NCBI RefSeq assembly: GCF_000423185.1
Contig: NZ_KE383985.1
Coordinates: 24,632 to 88,631, forward strand
Length of the DNA stretch: 64,000 nucleotides
DNA from: Inquilinus limosus DSM 16000
GTDB lineage: Bacteria; Pseudomonadota; Alphaproteobacteria; DSM-16000; Inquilinaceae
Direction: 5' to 3'
Shown here: piece by piece, positions 61,694 to 64,000 of the stretch
How positions within the stretch are numbered: the stretch's first letter is position 1
Layout: each line of letters opens with the position of its first letter
Program-made: the position numbers and the translations under genes
The notes under the pieces: generated by a model
What the model was told of the DNA's origin: nothing
Databases searched by the model: none
The model's input: the letters and a program-made list of their open reading frames with translations, nothing else

Positions 61694-62662
61694 TCAGCTC
61701 GCGGCAGGTAAGCTTATCGCGCGATCCGCGGCAAGCCGCGCCGAATCGAGCTCGACGAGATCGTTCCCACGGATCATGGCCCGGACGTCGCGGATATAGG
61801 CCGTTCCGCGCGTCGAATAGCGCCCGAGGGTCGACGCCAGATCATAGCCGTCCAGCTTCTGCCGCGCAGCTCGCAGCGCCGCACGGCGGGCGCGGAAGCC
61901 GGCATAGGCCGGGTGGGTGTTGAGGTTGCGGGCATAGGCGGCGACGCCGTCGATCAGCCGCTCGAAGGCGGCGTAGCGCACCGCCGACCCCGCGGTCTGG
62001 CCGAACAGGGCGTTGCGGCGCCGGGCGCTGTAGGAGGTGCCCCAGCCCGATTCGACCGCTGCCTGGGCCAGGGCCAGGGAGGGCGGCACCACGTCGACCC
62101 GCAGCAGCAGCTCGTCGATGTCGCCGCCGGCGACGCTATAGCGCTCGCCCAGCTCGGCGATCCAGGCCCGCGAGTCCGCCGACGGCGCGAGGCCGAGCCG
62201 CTCCAGCCCCTGCAGGGCCAGGAGCCGGTCGCGGTCGTGGCGGATGTCCTCGTTGACCCGCAGCACCAGCGGCAGCAGGGCGTTGAAGAACAGGTCCTTG
62301 CGCAGATCGGTGGAATCGAGCCGGCGCAGGTCGGTCGGCATCACCTCGACCAGCAGCCGCGGCACCTCGGCCTCGCCGTCGCGCACCTCGGTGAGCGTGT
62401 AGTCGGCGTGGTCGAAGATGTTGCTGAGCGTTCCCGCGCTGTTGACCCGGAGGACGATGTCCGAGGTCTTGTCGATCGGCGGCACGGCCGAAGCCGGCAG
62501 CAGCTGCTGTTCCGGCGGCAGGTCGGCGACCTGCAGCTCGGCCTGGGGTTGATCGGTGATCGCTCGGGAGGAGGAGGCCGCCGGCTGGGCCAGGGCGGCG
62601 AAGGGCACGATCAGCAAAAGGCCGGCCAAGGCGGCGGCCGGTCGAAACACGCGAAACTGCAT
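61694..62662 (-). CDS. Exported glucosaminidase-domain (Bax-like) protein
   Basis: A 322-residue protein with a signal peptide (MQFRVFRPAAALAGLLLIVPF, cleavage near ALA-QP). The C-terminal half is a Bax/FlgJ-like glucosaminidase domain: PPSLALAQAAVESGWGTSYSARRRNALFGQ, with the catalytic Glu in ESGWG. It probably cuts peptidoglycan glycan chains in the periplasm. Confidence 0.9.
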   Translation of the reverse strand: MQFRVFRPAAALAGLLLIVPFAALAQPAASSSRAITDQPQAELQVADLPPEQQLLPASAVPPIDKTSDIVLRVNSAGTLSNIFDHADYTLTEVRDGEAEVPRLLVEVMPTDLRRLDSTDLRKDLFFNALLPLVLRVNEDIRHDRDRLLALQGLERLGLAPSADSRAWIAELGERYSVAGGDIDELLLRVDVVPPSLALAQAAVESGWGTSYSARRRNALFGQTAGSAVRYAAFERLIDGVAAYARNLNTHPAYAGFRARRAALRAARQKLDGYDLASTLGRYSTRGTAYIRDVRAMIRGNDLVELDSARLAADRAISLPAAS

Positions 62663-62779
62663 GGACCTCGTCTTCGGTTGCGCCCGGGCCAGCGGTCCCG
62701 GGCGCCCCGCCTATCGGCACGACCGGGTCCGCGGGCGCCCCTCAGTCCGGGGCGCCGCCGGGTGGAGCGCAGCCCGCCG

Positions 62780-63337
62780 TCACGCGACGGCGCGCACCTC
62801 CGTCACTTCGGGGATGTAGTGGCGCAGCATGTTCTCGATGCCGGCCTTCAGCGTCATGGTCGAGCTGGGGCAGCCGGAGCAGGAGCCCTGCATGTGCAGA
62901 TAAACCACGCCGTGCTCGTAGCCCTGGAAGATGATGTCGCCCCCGTCCTGGGCCACGGCGGGCCGGACGCGGGTGTCGATCAGCTCCCGGATCTGGGCTT
63001 CGATCTCGGAATCCTCAGCCGACTGGGCCGCGGAGCCTTCCGTCGCGGTCTCGGCCAGGATGACCGGCCGGCCGGCGGTGAAATGCTCCATGATCACGCC
63101 CAGGATCGAGGGCTTCAGCACGTACCAGTCGATGGTGTCGGCCTTGCTCACGGTCACGAAATCGGTGCCGAGAAACACGCCGGTGACGCCCTCGATCTCG
63201 AACAGGCGCTGCGCCAGGGGCGACCGCGCCGCCGTGTCCGGCGACGGGAAGTTGGCGGTGCCCACATCCATCACGGCACGGCCCGGCAGGAACTTCAGGC
63301 TGGCCGGGTTGGGTGTCTGCTCGGTCTGGATGAACAT
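62780..63337 (-). CDS. NifU-like Fe-S carrier (Nfu family)
   Basis: A 185-residue protein: N-terminal Nfu_N domain (MFIQTEQTPNPASLKFLPGR) and C-terminal NifU-like domain with the cluster motif CSGCPSS. It passes 4Fe-4S clusters to targets such as lipoyl synthase. ATG 63337 at the conserved start was preferred to one 7 codons upstream. Confidence 0.94.
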   Translation of the reverse strand: MFIQTEQTPNPASLKFLPGRAVMDVGTANFPSPDTAARSPLAQRLFEIEGVTGVFLGTDFVTVSKADTIDWYVLKPSILGVIMEHFTAGRPVILAETATEGSAAQSAEDSEIEAQIRELIDTRVRPAVAQDGGDIIFQGYEHGVVYLHMQGSCSGCPSSTMTLKAGIENMLRHYIPEVTEVRAVA

Positions 63338-63548
63338 GGACACGGTTCCTTCGATCATGCCCGGCCCTCGGGCCGCGGCGCCGGCAGGGTGAAGACGACA
63401 GCCCGGAAGATCAAGACGAAACCGGGCGCGACAGAGTCGCGCGCCAATCGCCATCGACCGTCCGGACCGCTGCTCGCGCAACCTCACCGTCCCGACGAGG
63501 TCGGATAAGGGGGCGGTGATTACGGCTGATTTGTGGCGGCCGGTCCCG

Positions 63549-64000
63549 TCATTCAAGATGTCGCAGCGCGTGGCGGGCGATCTTCCACATCGCGGTCGGC
63601 AGCCCGGCCTCGCCCAGCCGGTCCGGCGGCATCAGGATTCCGCCCTCGACCGGCCCGGTCAGCCGGCCCGCCGCCACGGTCAGCTCGAAGTCGAAATGGG
63701 TGAAGCCGTGCCGCACCAGCCCCGGCAGCAGCCGCCAGCCGGCGCCGCCCGGCGCCTCGGCCAGCACCGCGGCGAGCTCCGGCATCGGCTGTTCGAGCCA
63801 GGCGGAGGACGGGATCTCCATCATCCCGCCCAGCATCCCCTTCGGCGGCCGGCGGCGCAGGAGGACGTGGCCTTGCGCATCGGTCAGCCAGAAGGCCACG
63901 GCGCGGCGGGTCGGCTTCGCCGCCTTGGCCAGCTTGGCCGGCAGGTCCTCGGCAATGCCGCGGCGGCGGGCCAAGCAAGGCGCGGACCAGGGGCAGAGGA
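63549..64000 (-). CDS. mutY: A/G-specific adenine glycosylase MutY, C-terminal part (5' end outside window)
   Basis: The frame stays open to the window edge, giving ~150 residues. The visible N-terminal end LCPWSAPCLARRRG carries the last cysteines of MutY's 4Fe-4S loop. The remainder is the NUDIX-like domain that recognises 8-oxoguanine (VAFWLTDAQGHVLLRRRPPKGMLGGMMEIPS, VRHGFTHFDFELTV). MutY removes adenine mispaired with 8-oxoG. Confidence 0.93.
   Translation of the reverse strand, partial: LCPWSAPCLARRRGIAEDLPAKLAKAAKPTRRAVAFWLTDAQGHVLLRRRPPKGMLGGMMEIPSSAWLEQPMPELAAVLAEAPGGAGWRLLPGLVRHGFTHFDFELTVAAGRLTGPVEGGILMPPDRLGEAGLPTAMWKIARHALRHLE

Overview
The window is high-GC DNA from an alphaproteobacterium. 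The order lysC-ptsP-HTH/DUF4115-ispG-prfA-prmC-DUF4167, the comF-grxC-nitrilase block and the tsaB-rimI block are typical of that class, and the gene content best fits a Rhodospirillales-like free-living or plant/soil bacterium. Genus is not determinable here. About 65 protein genes are supported. I see no rRNA, tRNA, CRISPR array, transposase or prophage gene, and no gene-free stretch over 300 bases.

Region 1 (1-10 kb): the 3' end of an RTX (type I-secreted, calcium-binding repeat) protein, then a minus-strand operon for reductive pyrimidine breakdown: preT-preA (dihydropyrimidine dehydrogenase), a lipoprotein, an M20 amidohydrolase (beta-ureidopropionase type) and an NMT1-type ABC transporter. 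Its promoter region holds a near-perfect RutR-type operator, a RutR-like TetR regulator lies at 13.2 kb, and a RutE-like reductase at 61 kb. Dihydropyrimidinase is missing from the operon. A 42-base G-rich inverted repeat splits the transporter genes.

Region 2 (10-25.6 kb): small accessory units: a glycolipid-binding-family protein, a MarR-acetyltransferase fusion, a CGNR regulator divergent from an EamA transporter, RutR, lipoproteins, an HtrA-like protease, an Lrp regulator, an exported cyclophilin, an exported chorismate-lyase-like protein, an M19 dipeptidase, a dmeR-orf-dmeF metal efflux operon, PAP2-AEC, a SHOCT mini-protein, SCO and etfBA.

Region 3 (25.8-30 kb): a tightly overlapping four-gene sugar-modification operon (acetyltransferase, aldo/keto reductase with a fused C-terminal domain, SpsF-like cytidylyltransferase, PLP aminotransferase), probably making an activated amino sugar for a surface glycan such as flagellin or O-antigen.

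Region 4 (30-64 kb): a housekeeping backbone (DUF4167, prmC, prfA, ispG, RodZ-like, ptsP, lysC | ubiG ... DUF1178 ... nitrilase, grxC, comF ... methyltransferase ... rimI, tsaB ... nfu ... mutY) interrupted by accessory modules: a surface-polysaccharide island at 41-46.7 kb with AT-rich edges, a Gfo/ChaC/EF-hand/ABC exporter block at 47-52.5 kb, and GGT plus a short-chain dehydrogenase at 55-58 kb. Three families of intergenic palindromic repeat are present: a G-rich inverted repeat (one site), a ~85-bp palindrome (two copies) and a 91-bp element (two copies, about 84% identical by hand count).
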